From NCBI RefSeq assembly GCF_004167675.1, contig NZ_SEZQ01000012.1: a stretch of DNA of 64,000 nt; one strand, given 5' to 3'. The position numbers and the translations under genes were made by a program. Shown piece by piece: positions 26,841-35,901 of this stretch (the first letter of the stretch is position 1; each line of letters begins with the position of its first letter). The stretch is from Aliivibrio finisterrensis_A. Lineage in GTDB: Bacteria > Pseudomonadota > Gammaproteobacteria > Enterobacterales > Vibrionaceae. The notes beneath the pieces are model-generated. The model was not told where the DNA came from. It searched no databases and saw only the letters and a list, made by a program, of their open reading frames with translations.

Positions 26841-28122
26841 GTTTGCGCCAGAGGGGTGGAAAAACTGTCCAATTGGAGATGTAGCTAAGTTACAGGGCGG
26901 TTATGCTTTTAAAAGCAGCGATAGTGCGGAAAACGGAACTCGCTGGCTTAAAATTGCGAATGTAGGAAAAGGTGAAGTTAAATGGGAAGAGCAGAGCTAT
27001 CTTCCAAAGCATTTTGAGAAAGATCATTCTAATTTTCTATTAACTGAAGGAGATAGTGTTGTTGCATTGACGCGGCCGATTACTCAAGGAGAGTTGAAGG
27101 TGGCTCAAATTCGGAGTTCTGACGTACCTGCATTAATTAATCAACGAGTTGCTAGAGTTTTACCAAAACATCACCTAGTAGAGCGTGATTTTATGTATGC
27201 ATTGCTTAGATATGAAGCGATCGTAAGGGATATTGAAATTACAATATTTGGTACAGATCCACCTAACGTAAGTACAAAGCAGATTGAAGAATTAAAAATC
27301 AATCTCCCACCACTCCCTGAACAACAAAAAATCGCCGCTATTCTCACCTCAGTCGATGAAGTGATAGAAAAAACACAGGCGCAAATTAATAAGCTCAAAG
27401 ACCTAAAAACAGGCATGATGCAAGAGCTACTAACGCGCGGTGTTGGTGTAGATGAAAAACCACATACGGAATTTAAAGACTCGCCAGTGGGCAGAATTCC
27501 GAAGGGATGGGAGGTGGATAAACTAATTAACCTTAGTCTCTATGGAATAAAAAATGGTACTTTTAATGACCCCAAAAAGGTTGGTAAAGGTTACAAGTTG
27601 ATTAATGTAGTTAATATGTATAGAGGCTTTGGCATTGATGTAGACTCATTGAAGCTACTAGATGCAGATGAAAAAGAATTTCTAAAGAATAAAGTTGAAT
27701 ATGGTGATGTTTTTTTTACTAGGTCATCATTAAAACTTGAAGGTATTGCTTATTGCAATATCAATTTGTCTCATGACAAGGATATTACTTATGATGGTCA
27801 TTTAATGTGTATTCGACCTGATTGTAATCGAATCCTGCCTAAGTATTTAACATATTATTGCCTTTCGGATTTTTCTCGCAAGTATTTTATGAGTGCAGCG
27901 AAACATTCGACAATGACAACAATTGGTCAAGCGGATATCGCGCCTTTATCTGTGTCAATTCCACCTATACAAGAGCAACAAAAGATTGTTGATTCTATAG
28001 ACTCTATCGAGTCATATATACGCAAAAAAAGAGTGAAATTAGATAAATATAAATCGAATAAAAAAGCCCTTATGCAAGATCTCCTAACAGGCAAAGTACG
28101 AGTAAAGGTAGACAGCGAATAA
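26833..28122 (+). CDS. hsdS: Type I restriction-modification specificity subunit HsdS
   Basis: A 429-residue specificity subunit that reads the bipartite DNA target. It contains two target-recognition domains, about residues 1-155 (opening PEGWKNCPIGDVAKLQGGYAFKSS) and 215-375 (opening PKGWEVDKLINLSLYGIKNG). Each is followed by a coiled-coil spacer with the repeated conserved pattern PPLPEQQKIAAIL and PPIQEQQKIVDSI, then K-L-K-K-type helices ending LLTRGV and LLTGKVRV. The two halves have the normal pseudo-dimer plan. The recognition sequence cannot be predicted. A 124-bp gap with repeats separates it from hsdR. Confidence 0.95.
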   Translation: MSEFAPEGWKNCPIGDVAKLQGGYAFKSSDSAENGTRWLKIANVGKGEVKWEEQSYLPKHFEKDHSNFLLTEGDSVVALTRPITQGELKVAQIRSSDVPALINQRVARVLPKHHLVERDFMYALLRYEAIVRDIEITIFGTDPPNVSTKQIEELKINLPPLPEQQKIAAILTSVDEVIEKTQAQINKLKDLKTGMMQELLTRGVGVDEKPHTEFKDSPVGRIPKGWEVDKLINLSLYGIKNGTFNDPKKVGKGYKLINVVNMYRGFGIDVDSLKLLDADEKEFLKNKVEYGDVFFTRSSLKLEGIAYCNINLSHDKDITYDGHLMCIRPDCNRILPKYLTYYCLSDFSRKYFMSAAKHSTMTTIGQADIAPLSVSIPPIQEQQKIVDSIDSIESYIRKKRVKLDKYKSNKKALMQDLLTGKVRVKVDSE

Positions 28123-28146
28123 CCACATTAGCGTCAATTACACCTT

Positions 28147-28208
28147 GGGTCATTGGTAATTATTATCAATGACCCCCCAAGTTACCCCCTAAGTCACCCC
28201 CCAAGTCG
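28147..28208 (+). repeat. Hairpin and C-rich tandem repeat between hsdS and hsdR
   Basis: GGGTCATTG (28147-28155) and CAATGACCC (28167-28175) are perfect inverted arms with an 11-base AT-rich loop. The 3' arm runs into three imperfect copies of a unit of the form A-C5/6-(A/T)AAGT through 28208. The short C-runs are candidates for length variation. The hsdR start is at 28247. Confidence 0.7.
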
Positions 28209-28246
28209 GGACATAAAAATAGTGATGAAAAAATCAGGCTAGGTAC

Positions 28247-31200
28247 ATGAAAAACAACGAATTCAATAAAGTAGAAGCCCCTGCCATTGCTCAGTTGGTT
28301 CAACTAGGGTGGACTTATATTCAAGGCAAACAACTGTCGCCAGATTATGCCTGCGCCGATGGTGTTCCTGAGCGTACTTACCTGCGTGATGTGGTGTTAG
28401 TCAAACGCCTTGAAGCTGCGATTAAACGCATTAACCCGTGGATAAGCGACGAGAACCTTCGCAAAGTCTCTCGTGACGTTACGCATCCCAATTTCGCCGC
28501 CTTAATGGAATATAACCACGCCTTCTATCAAACCATGGTTAATTATCTCTCAGTAGAACAAGACTTAGGCAAAGGGCGAAAAGGGCAGACGGTTAAACTG
28601 GTTGATTTTGAAACCCCAAGCAACAACGAATTCTTATGTACCAATCAATTTAAAGTAGAAGGTACAAATGAAAGCATCATTCCAGATATTGTCTGCTTTG
28701 TTAATGGTATTCCGTTAGCTGTGATTGAATGTAAATCACCGTATATTTCAACACCAATGAGTAATGGCATTAAGCAATTGCGCCGTTACGCGAATCTACG
28801 TCATACCGACGATCACGAAGGGGCCGAAAAACTGTTTTGGTATAACCAACTCATGGTATCGACTTGTCGAGATCAAGCCAAAGTGGGCACCATCAGCTCA
28901 AACAGTCAGCATTATGGTGATTGGAAAGACGCGTATCCATTTTCTGATGCACAATTAGCGCAGCAATCACTACGCGATAATATCGTGCCGCTTCATTCTG
29001 CTATTACGGTTCAAATCCCTGATGATGCGTTAGACGAGAGTGACGATAACTCAGCAGGGCATGATGAGTGGCAACAAGCCGCCGAGCCAGCAGCAAGTTA
29101 CGAGGTATTAACAGAGGTCACCGCGCAACAGCGTTTGTTGGCGGGCATGTTCAGTATTTCAAACTTTCTCGATATTCTGCAAAACTTCATATTATTTGAA
29201 ACTGATGACGGTCGCTTAATTAAAAAAGTGGCGCGTTATCAGCAATATCGAGCCGTTAATAAAGTGATTGAACGCTTGAAATCAGGCAAGGATCGAAAAG
29301 AAAGAAGTGGCGTAGTTTGGCATACACAAGGCAGTGGTAAATCGCTGACCATGGTGATGCTTGCTGTAAAAATGCGTCGTGATGCGGAATTAAAACAGTA
29401 CAAATTGGTGTTTATTACCGACCGAACTCAGCTTGATGAGCAGCTATCAAATACCTTCCGTGATGCGCAGGGTGAGACGGTATATAACGCAGGCTCCGTG
29501 GCAGAATTAAAAGAATTACTAAAGAAAGACAGCTCTGATCTTGTGACCGCGATGGTACAAAAATTTGCTGATCTCGAAAAAGAACAAGAGAAACAAAAAA
29601 CGGTAGCCGAAGGCTTTGCTGATTTAAACCCAAGTGACAAAATCATTGTTCTTGCCGATGAAGCGCACCGAACCCAATTTGGTGGTTTGGCAATGACGAT
29701 TAATGCCGCCTTACCGAATGCACCTAAAATTGGTTTTACAGGAACACCATTGCTGAAAACTCAAAAAATGAGCCAAGCGTTTGGTGGTTACATCGATGAA
29801 TACAAAATAAACCAAGCGGTAGAAGATGGTGCAACGGTTAAATTGCTTTATGAAGGCCGTGAAGTGAAATCGGAAGTCGCAGGTGATTCACTCGATAAAC
29901 TGTTTGAAGAATACTTTGGTGAATACACTGAAGAAGAACAGCGTGAGATCAAAAGAAAATACGGTGTAGAGAAGGCGGTTCGTGAAGCCCCTGCGCGTAT
30001 TCGTTGGGTGTGTATTGATTTAATCAAACACTATAAAGAACATATTCGTCCTGATGGCTTTAAAGCAATGATCGTGGTGGGCAGTCGTCATGCGGCGGCT
30101 ATCTTTAAAAAGACCTTAGATGAATTAGGTGCGCCTCACTCAGAGGTGATTATCTCTGGTGATCACAATGATGAAAAGTACCTCTCTCAATACACAGATA
30201 AAGTGCATCAAAAGAAGGTTATCGCCAATTTTAAAAAGCCTTTTGGTATCGATAAACAAGGCACTGAAGAGAAAAATAAAAAGTTTAATAACACCGCTTT
30301 TTTGATAGTCAAAGACATGCTGTTAACGGGCTTTGATGCACCTATCGCTCAAGTGATGTACATCGACAGAAAGCTGCAAGATCACACGTTAATGCAAGCC
30401 ATTGCTCGTGTGAACCGAACCTATAAAGGCAAAGAGTGTGGTTATGTGGTGGATTATCATGGCTTAGCGACCCATCTGACTGAGGCGTTAGAGTTGTTCA
30501 GCAGTGATGACATAGAAGGTTCGTATCAAAGCTTAAAAGATGAAATACCAAAGCTGAAAACCAAGCATACGCGTGCGATGTCGTTCTTTAAGCAGGTGCT
30601 TAAAAATGGTAAGCCAAGTGACGATATTGATGATTACGTTTTAGTATTAAAAGATGAAACGGTGCGAGCGCAATTTGATATGGCATTTAAGCAGTTTGCC
30701 AAGCAGTTAAATGTTATCTTGCCTGATGCAGAGGCGGCTCCGTTTATTCCTGATATGAAGTTATTAGGCAAGATCCACAATGCCTCAAAAAACAAATTTC
30801 GAGACGAAGGGCTAGATATGAGCGAGATTGGTGCCAAAGTGCGTCAATTGGTGGATGAGCATATTCTTAGCACGGGTGTTGACCCGAAAATCGCACCGAT
30901 TGATTTACTGGCAGCCAATTTTAAAGAAAGCATTACAGCGATTAAATCGGACGAATCAAAAGCCTCTGAAATAGAAAGTGCCATTAAGCACCACATTACG
31001 ATTAATTTGGATGAAGACCCAGAATATTACCGTTCGTTGAGTTTACGCTTGCGTGACATTATCGAAAAAACCGCAGGCAAGTGGGCACAGCAGCTTGAGT
31101 TAATGTTAGAAATGAGAGGGGATATTGGGTCACAGTATCAGCAAGCGGCACAGGATGTCGGTTTGTCTGAAACGGAGTTCGCTTTTTACAATATTCTTAT

Positions 31201-31465
31201 CGCTGAAGTCACCAATGTCAGTGATGGCGATGTGATTGCCGAATCAACCCATGATGAGATCAAAGCGGTAACCCAAGCGTTAGTGGTTATGCTTGATGAA
31301 GCAACGGAAATTGTCGATTTCTTCAATAAGCAAGATGAAATAAAACGCATGAAGAAGGAGATCAAACGTGCTGTGCTTGACCAACCCTTTGGTGATAAAG
31401 CGTTGGTGACGGTTCTACAAGATCGCTTTATGGACTTGGCGAAAACCAAGTTTGGAAATAAGTAG
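28247..31465 (+). CDS. hsdR: Type I restriction enzyme motor/nuclease subunit HsdR
   Basis: A 1072-residue restriction subunit that translocates unmodified DNA with ATP and cuts it. Domain order: N-terminal PD-(D/E)xK nuclease with Asp147 (PDIVCF) and Glu161-x-Lys163 (VIECKSP); a superfamily 2 motor with Walker A TQGSGKS (residues 360-366), DEAH at 471-474, FTGTPL, and the second RecA lobe with KDMLLTGFDAP and ARVNR; then a C-terminal helical region that contacts the methylase. All catalytic motifs are intact. It has its own leader with repeats. It is followed after one base by the metallohydrolase gene. Confidence 0.95.
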   Translation: MKNNEFNKVEAPAIAQLVQLGWTYIQGKQLSPDYACADGVPERTYLRDVVLVKRLEAAIKRINPWISDENLRKVSRDVTHPNFAALMEYNHAFYQTMVNYLSVEQDLGKGRKGQTVKLVDFETPSNNEFLCTNQFKVEGTNESIIPDIVCFVNGIPLAVIECKSPYISTPMSNGIKQLRRYANLRHTDDHEGAEKLFWYNQLMVSTCRDQAKVGTISSNSQHYGDWKDAYPFSDAQLAQQSLRDNIVPLHSAITVQIPDDALDESDDNSAGHDEWQQAAEPAASYEVLTEVTAQQRLLAGMFSISNFLDILQNFILFETDDGRLIKKVARYQQYRAVNKVIERLKSGKDRKERSGVVWHTQGSGKSLTMVMLAVKMRRDAELKQYKLVFITDRTQLDEQLSNTFRDAQGETVYNAGSVAELKELLKKDSSDLVTAMVQKFADLEKEQEKQKTVAEGFADLNPSDKIIVLADEAHRTQFGGLAMTINAALPNAPKIGFTGTPLLKTQKMSQAFGGYIDEYKINQAVEDGATVKLLYEGREVKSEVAGDSLDKLFEEYFGEYTEEEQREIKRKYGVEKAVREAPARIRWVCIDLIKHYKEHIRPDGFKAMIVVGSRHAAAIFKKTLDELGAPHSEVIISGDHNDEKYLSQYTDKVHQKKVIANFKKPFGIDKQGTEEKNKKFNNTAFLIVKDMLLTGFDAPIAQVMYIDRKLQDHTLMQAIARVNRTYKGKECGYVVDYHGLATHLTEALELFSSDDIEGSYQSLKDEIPKLKTKHTRAMSFFKQVLKNGKPSDDIDDYVLVLKDETVRAQFDMAFKQFAKQLNVILPDAEAAPFIPDMKLLGKIHNASKNKFRDEGLDMSEIGAKVRQLVDEHILSTGVDPKIAPIDLLAANFKESITAIKSDESKASEIESAIKHHITINLDEDPEYYRSLSLRLRDIIEKTAGKWAQQLELMLEMRGDIGSQYQQAAQDVGLSETEFAFYNILIAEVTNVSDGDVIAESTHDEIKAVTQALVVMLDEATEIVDFFNKQDEIKRMKKEIKRAVLDQPFGDKALVTVLQDRFMDLAKTKFGNK

Positions 31466-31466
31466 C

Positions 31467-32183
31467 ATGGCAAAAGAGAAAAAGGCAGAGATAATTCAGC
31501 GAGAAAGTTATTGCGCTTACATTGAGCGCACTTCTCGCAGAAAAACCGCGTCCATTAAAGTGGAAGAGGGAAAGGTCACTGTTGTTGTGCCAAGAAGGCT
31601 CGATCTTGATCGCATAGAAAAGGTAATTACAGATAAGCACGCATGGATTATCGAAAAGCTCGCGTTAAATCAGCATGCGACACCAACGAATACGAGAGAG
31701 TATGTGTCGGGTGAGGCTTTTCCTTACCTTGGGCGAAATTATCGCTTAAAAGTGGTGGCGGGTGAGCTAACTCAAACTAAATTGATCGCAGGGCGTATTT
31801 TGGTCACCGTGCCTGAACCTAAACATCAACCGCAGTATATTAATCGCGCCTTGGTGAATTGGTATAAACGGAATGCTGAAAAGAAAATTCGTGAAAAAGT
31901 TCACCGCTATGCGCCGATGGTTGGGGTTGAAACCGCGGTTATTCGTATTAAAGAGTTTAAAAGCCGTTGGGGAAGTTGTACGCCTTACGGGGATTTAGAA
32001 TTTAATTGGTTAATTATGCAAGCGCCAAATCGCGTAGTGGATTATGTGGTGATTCATGAATTGTGTCATCTCATTCATCTCGATCATTCGCCTCAGTTTT
32101 GGAAAGAAGTTGAAAGAGTAATGCCAGATTTTCAAGAGTGTAAAAAATGGCTTAAAGATAATGGTCATTTATTAAGTGTTTAG
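31467..32183 (+). CDS. YgjP-type (M48-like, DUF45) metallohydrolase
   Basis: A 238-residue predicted zinc metallohydrolase. The motif VIHELCHLIHLDHSPQFW supplies HExxH (here HELCH) and a downstream third ligand His. An upstream FKSRWGSCTPYGDLEFNW segment is typical of the YgjP/DUF45 family. The ATG at 31467 is used, one base after the hsdR stop; a TTG at 31452 is inside hsdR. Homologues of this family are often the last gene of type I R-M operons, so it may assist assembly or proteolytic control of the restriction complex, as ClpXP does elsewhere. That role is inference; substrate unknown. Confidence 0.88.
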   Translation: MAKEKKAEIIQRESYCAYIERTSRRKTASIKVEEGKVTVVVPRRLDLDRIEKVITDKHAWIIEKLALNQHATPTNTREYVSGEAFPYLGRNYRLKVVAGELTQTKLIAGRILVTVPEPKHQPQYINRALVNWYKRNAEKKIREKVHRYAPMVGVETAVIRIKEFKSRWGSCTPYGDLEFNWLIMQAPNRVVDYVVIHELCHLIHLDHSPQFWKEVERVMPDFQECKKWLKDNGHLLSV

Positions 32184-32219
32184 TTTGTTTTTTATTATCA
32201 ATAAATTACGGTAAATATT

Positions 32220-32235
32220 TGTGATCTCTATCATT
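32220..32235 (+). promoter_or_regulatory. Possible CRP site upstream of yiaY
   Basis: TGTGATCTCTATCATT matches 12 of 16 bases of the CRP core consensus TGTGATCTAGATCACA, about 140 bases before the alcohol dehydrogenase start. A half-site in AT-rich DNA can arise by chance. Confidence 0.3.
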
Positions 32236-32377
32236 AGAGTTAGTGCTCTACCTCACAGTTTTATTGCAATAAAATAAACCTTTTTCATTTTTTGTCTTAG
32301 ATCAAAAAGTTATTAACATTATCAAGGTACAACATAAGCAGTTCTTAAAAATTATATAAATTATATTGGAGTTGGTT

Positions 32378-33523
32378 ATGAGTGCATTTTTTATCCCTAG
32401 CGTAAATTTAATGGGTGCTGGTTGTCTTACTGAGTCAATGGATAGCATCAAATCTCAAGGCTACAAAAAAGCGTTAATTGTTACTGATAATGTGCTAGTT
32501 GCAATTGGTATGGTTAAGCAGGTGTCTGATCTATTAATCGAGCGCGGTGTAGACGTTGCAGTGTTCGATGGAACACAACCAAACCCAACTATCGGTAATG
32601 TAAATGCAGGCTTAAAAATTCTTAAAGAAAACGAATGTGATCTTGTTATTTCTCTAGGTGGTGGTTCTCCTCATGATTGCGCTAAAGGTATTGCTCTAGT
32701 TGCTGCAAATGGCGGTGAGATTGCTGACTACGAAGGTGTAGATCAATCACCTAAACCACAAATGCCACTAGTTGCTATCAATACAACGGCAGGCACGGCG
32801 TCTGAGATGACGCGTTTCTGTATTATTACTGACGAAGCTCGTCACATTAAGATGGCTATTGTTGATAAGCATACAACACCATTAATGTCAGTTAATGATC
32901 CAGAATTGATGCTTGCTAAACCAGCGTCATTAACGGCAGCGACAGGTATGGATGCACTAACGCACGCGATTGAAGCGTATGTATCTATTGCGGCAACACC
33001 TGTGACTGATGCCGTTGCGATTAAAGCAATGGAATTAGTTCAAGCGCATTTACGTACAGCAGTAGAAGATGGCCAAAACCTAGAAGCGCGTGAGCAAATG
33101 GCTTATGCACAATTCATGGCGGGTATGGCGTTTAACAATGCGTCTTTAGGTTATGTTCATGCAATGGCGCACCAACTAGGTGGTTTCTACGACCTTCCAC
33201 ACGGTGTATGTAATGCGATTCTTCTTCCTCATGTACAAAGCTACAATGCAAAAGTATGTCCAGAGCGTCTAAAAGACGTAGCAAAAGCAATGGGTGTAAA
33301 TGTTGAAGGCATGACAAACGAAGAGGGTGCTCAAGCAGCGTTAGAAGCGATTAAACAATTATCACAAGATGTTGGTATTCCTTCTGGTCTAACAGAGCTT
33401 AACGCTAAAGAAGAAGATTTTGATACACTAGCTGAAAATGCACTGAAAGATGCTTGTGGTTTTACTAACCCTAAACAAGCGACGCACGAAGAAATCGTAA
33501 GTATCTTCAAAGCAGCAATGTGA
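32378..33523 (+). CDS. yiaY: Iron-containing alcohol dehydrogenase YiaY-like
   Basis: A 381-residue group III (Fe-dependent) NAD(P) alcohol dehydrogenase that interconverts alcohols and aldehydes. The ATG at 32378 follows TTGGAG by 7 bases; the upstream TTG is part of that ribosome site. Motifs: dinucleotide-binding SLGGGSPHDCAKG, then TTAGTASEMTRFCIIT, and metal ligands in the GMDALTHAIEAY and AMAHQLGGFYDLPHGVCNA segments. The sequence closely follows E. coli YiaY along its whole length, including the C-terminal DACGFTNP..ATHEEIV. It is monocistronic. The physiological substrate is not clear. Confidence 0.9.
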   Translation: MSAFFIPSVNLMGAGCLTESMDSIKSQGYKKALIVTDNVLVAIGMVKQVSDLLIERGVDVAVFDGTQPNPTIGNVNAGLKILKENECDLVISLGGGSPHDCAKGIALVAANGGEIADYEGVDQSPKPQMPLVAINTTAGTASEMTRFCIITDEARHIKMAIVDKHTTPLMSVNDPELMLAKPASLTAATGMDALTHAIEAYVSIAATPVTDAVAIKAMELVQAHLRTAVEDGQNLEAREQMAYAQFMAGMAFNNASLGYVHAMAHQLGGFYDLPHGVCNAILLPHVQSYNAKVCPERLKDVAKAMGVNVEGMTNEEGAQAALEAIKQLSQDVGIPSGLTELNAKEEDFDTLAENALKDACGFTNPKQATHEEIVSIFKAAM

Positions 33524-33554
33524 TTCTTATAGATAAAAGTATTAATTAGTTTAG

Positions 33555-33585
33555 AAAGGTCTAACAATTGTTAGGCCTTTTTTTT
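33555..33585 (+). terminator. Terminator of yiaY
   Basis: AAAGGTCTAAC and GTTAGGCCTTT pair (one G-T) around a 4-base loop, followed by a run of T. Confidence 0.92.
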
Positions 33586-33680
33586 GATTCTTGCATATTT
33601 GCTAGGTATGCTTATGATCTTTTTATCAGATTAAATCGTAGAAGATCTGATCTTCTCATTGAAAAAGGCAGTAAATCAGC

Positions 33681-34280
33681 ATGGCAAACGTAAGAGCTCG
33701 TATAGAATTAAAAGTAGGGCAACAAAGTAATATCCCTGCAGAAATGCTTTCATTTGAAGGTTTAGATACTGAAAAAGAGCATGTCGCTGTTATCTTTAAT
33801 CACGCTGATAAGAATCAAACATCTCCTCTGGTTCGTATGCATTCAGAATGCTTAACGGGAGACGTATTTCATTCATCACGCTGTGATTGTGGTGAACAAT
33901 TGGAAGAAACCATTAATCGTATGTCTGAAAGTGGCGGTATCATTTTATACCTTCGCCAAGAGGGACGCGGTATTGGTCTATATAACAAATTAGACGCCTA
34001 TGAGCTTCAAAGCCAAGGTATGAATACCTATGAGGCGAACAATCACTTAGGGTTTGGTGATGATTTACGTGACTTTAAAGAAGCCGCTCAGATGCTTGAA
34101 GCATTAGGGCTTTCTAAAGTTAAACTCGTAACCAATAACCCTAAGAAAATTGAAGATATTCAAAATTACGGCATTGAGTTAGAAGAAGTGGTTAATACGC
34201 ATGCCCATATCAAGCAAGGCAATGAGCATTATTTAAAAGCAAAGCTTGCTCATGGACATAACCTTGATTTAGATAAATAG
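33681..34280 (+). CDS. ribA: GTP cyclohydrolase II
   Basis: A 199-residue zinc enzyme that converts GTP to the first committed riboflavin intermediate plus formate. The zinc cysteines lie in SECLTGDVFHSSRCDCGEQL, and the catalytic stretch is LRQEGRGIGLYNKLDAYELQ, which holds the catalytic Tyr/Arg pair. GTP-binding and C-terminal ends (LVTNNPKKIEDIQNYGIEL) are standard. Length matches stand-alone E. coli RibA (196), so it is not fused to a DHBP synthase domain. Single gene with its own terminator. Confidence 0.95.
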   Translation: MANVRARIELKVGQQSNIPAEMLSFEGLDTEKEHVAVIFNHADKNQTSPLVRMHSECLTGDVFHSSRCDCGEQLEETINRMSESGGIILYLRQEGRGIGLYNKLDAYELQSQGMNTYEANNHLGFGDDLRDFKEAAQMLEALGLSKVKLVTNNPKKIEDIQNYGIELEEVVNTHAHIKQGNEHYLKAKLAHGHNLDLDK

Positions 34281-34313
34281 CTGCTTTTTACTTAACGGTA
34301 AAAAGCACTGACT

Positions 34314-34345
34314 AGAGCCTCATCATTGGATGGGGCTTTTTTTAT
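34314..34345 (+). terminator. Terminator of ribA
   Basis: AGCCTCATC and GATGGGGCT (one G-T pair) form a stem around ATTG, followed by seven T. Confidence 0.9.
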
Positions 34346-34418
34346 ACTTCATTGCTGACTTGTTAATCTAAATGATAAATATTTGCATTCCTATTTGATT
34401 TCGGTATATTACGCAAAT

Positions 34419-34437
34419 AAAAATTATTATCATTAAT
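34419..34437 (+). promoter_or_regulatory. Fur-box-like site before the imelysin cluster
   Basis: Read on the minus strand, the 19-mer matches 14 of 19 bases of the Fur consensus (central ATGATAAT intact). It lies 64 bases before the imelysin start at 34502, in promoter range. Iron repression of this cluster would fit its predicted role. Confidence 0.55.
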
Positions 34438-34501
34438 GAATTCTTACAGATTTCAATTAATGGTTTACAAATTCTATTCATTTGCTCAACAAGGACGATT
34501 T

Positions 34502-35755
34502 ATGAACCACGTCAAATTTGCTCGAAATATTGTTACCGTCTCACTTTTTGCTTTACCTGCGTTTTCTTATGCCGCGACTCAAACAGAAGTTGTTGAACAT
34601 TACGCAGATATTGCTCATGCGGTATACAGTGATTCTTTAACGACAGCTCAGCAACTTGATAAAGCCATTCACACTTTTTTGAATAACCCATCTGAGAAAG
34701 GCTTACAAACGGTTAAAACTGCATGGAAAGCAGCGCGTGTGCCTTACCAACAATCAGAAGTCTTCCGTTTTGGTAATGCCATTGTTGATGATTGGGAAGG
34801 GCAACTAAACGCATGGCCATTAGATGAAGGCTTAATTGATTATGTGGCTGATGATTACCAATATGAATTAGGCAATGACGGTGCTAAAGCTAATATCGTT
34901 GCTTCTACCTCAATCAAAATTGGTGCAGAAACCCTTGATGTGAAAAACATAGAAGCAGATAAATTAGCGGATCTTAATGAGCTAGGTGGTTCAGAAGCAA
35001 ACGTAGCAACAGGTTATCATGCCATTGAATTTTTACTTTGGGGACAAGATTTAAATGGCACAAATGCCGGTGCAGGTGAGCGTCCATATACTGACTATGT
35101 TATTGGTTCTGCTTGTACTAATGGAAACTGTGAGCGCCGTGCTGAGTATTTAAAATCAGCTTCTGAGTTACTAATTAAAGATTTGTCTTGGATGGAAAAG
35201 CAGTGGAAAGAAGGTGAGAAAAATTACCGTGCAGAGCTATTATCTGAATCATCAGAGCAAGGTTTGCGTAAGATGCTGTTTGGCATGGGCTCTTTATCAT
35301 TGGGTGAGCTAGCGGGTGAACGCATGAAGGTAGCCTTAGAAGCCAATTCTACAGAAGATGAGCACGATTGTTTCTCTGATAATACGCACAACTCTCATTA
35401 CTATAATGAACAAGGTATCTATAACGTATATACAGGTACTTACACTCGTGCAGATGGCTCTCAATTATCAGGCCCAAGTATTCACGATTTAGTTGCTAAG
35501 AAAGACGCAAAGGCAGCTAAAGAGATTCAACAGCAATTTGATGCAACACGCACTCAAGTTGGGACGTTAGTATCGGCAGCTGAAAAAGATAACCAACATT
35601 TTGACCAATTGATTGCTTCAGACAATGCAGCGGGTAATGCATTAGTAAATAAATCAATTATGTCTTTAGTGCTACAAACCGCGTCGATTGAGCGCGCAGC
35701 AAATGTGATTGGTATTACAAGCTTAAACCCTGATACCGCAGATCATGATTTTTAA
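34502..35755 (+). CDS. Imelysin-family periplasmic iron-binding protein
   Basis: A 417-residue exported imelysin (IrpA-like peptidase M75 family) protein, probably binding iron in the periplasm. The ATG at 34502 has AAGGACGATTT before it and starts a signal peptide ending about FSYAAT; an in-frame ATG at 34436 overlaps the Fur-like site and is unlikely. The family motif GYHAIEFLLWGQD (G-x-H-x-x-E) supplies the putative metal ligands, and a second repeat carries LRKMLFGMGSLSLGELAGER. It is the first gene of a group with a di-haem DUF1111 protein, a second imelysin and a DUF1513 protein, separated from the next by a terminator-like hairpin. Confidence 0.88.
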   Translation: MNHVKFARNIVTVSLFALPAFSYAATQTEVVEHYADIAHAVYSDSLTTAQQLDKAIHTFLNNPSEKGLQTVKTAWKAARVPYQQSEVFRFGNAIVDDWEGQLNAWPLDEGLIDYVADDYQYELGNDGAKANIVASTSIKIGAETLDVKNIEADKLADLNELGGSEANVATGYHAIEFLLWGQDLNGTNAGAGERPYTDYVIGSACTNGNCERRAEYLKSASELLIKDLSWMEKQWKEGEKNYRAELLSESSEQGLRKMLFGMGSLSLGELAGERMKVALEANSTEDEHDCFSDNTHNSHYYNEQGIYNVYTGTYTRADGSQLSGPSIHDLVAKKDAKAAKEIQQQFDATRTQVGTLVSAAEKDNQHFDQLIASDNAAGNALVNKSIMSLVLQTASIERAANVIGITSLNPDTADHDF

Positions 35756-35786
35756 TTATAACGTTAAGAAAAAGCAGTAGTACTTT

Positions 35787-35832
35787 AGCTCAATCACTTC
35801 TCCCTCCCGATACAGTGATTGAGCTCTTTTGT
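35787..35832 (+). terminator. Terminator-like hairpin after first imelysin gene
   Basis: AGCTCAATCACT (35787-35798) and AGTGATTGAGCT (35814-35825) are perfect 12-base arms with a 15-base loop, followed by CTTTTGTTTT. It may terminate most transcripts and leave partial read-through to the DUF1111 gene. Confidence 0.75.
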
Positions 35833-35838
35833 TTTCTA

Positions 35839-35863
35839 ATTTTGATCTTATCGATATCAAAAT
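35839..35863. promoter_or_regulatory. Palindrome upstream of DUF1111 gene
   Basis: ATTTTGAT (35839-35846) and ATCAAAAT (35856-35863) are perfect inverted arms 9 bases apart, 39 bases before the nearest start codon. It could be an operator for the downstream three genes; it is not a Fur consensus. Confidence 0.4.
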
Positions 35864-35901
35864 AACGAAATAATACCAATCTAGGTATATGGATAAGAAC
35901 A

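Noticed and set aside
28171..28208. C-run repeats between hsdS and hsdR as a CRISPR array
   Set aside because: Units are only about 12-14 bases, imperfect and without spacers.
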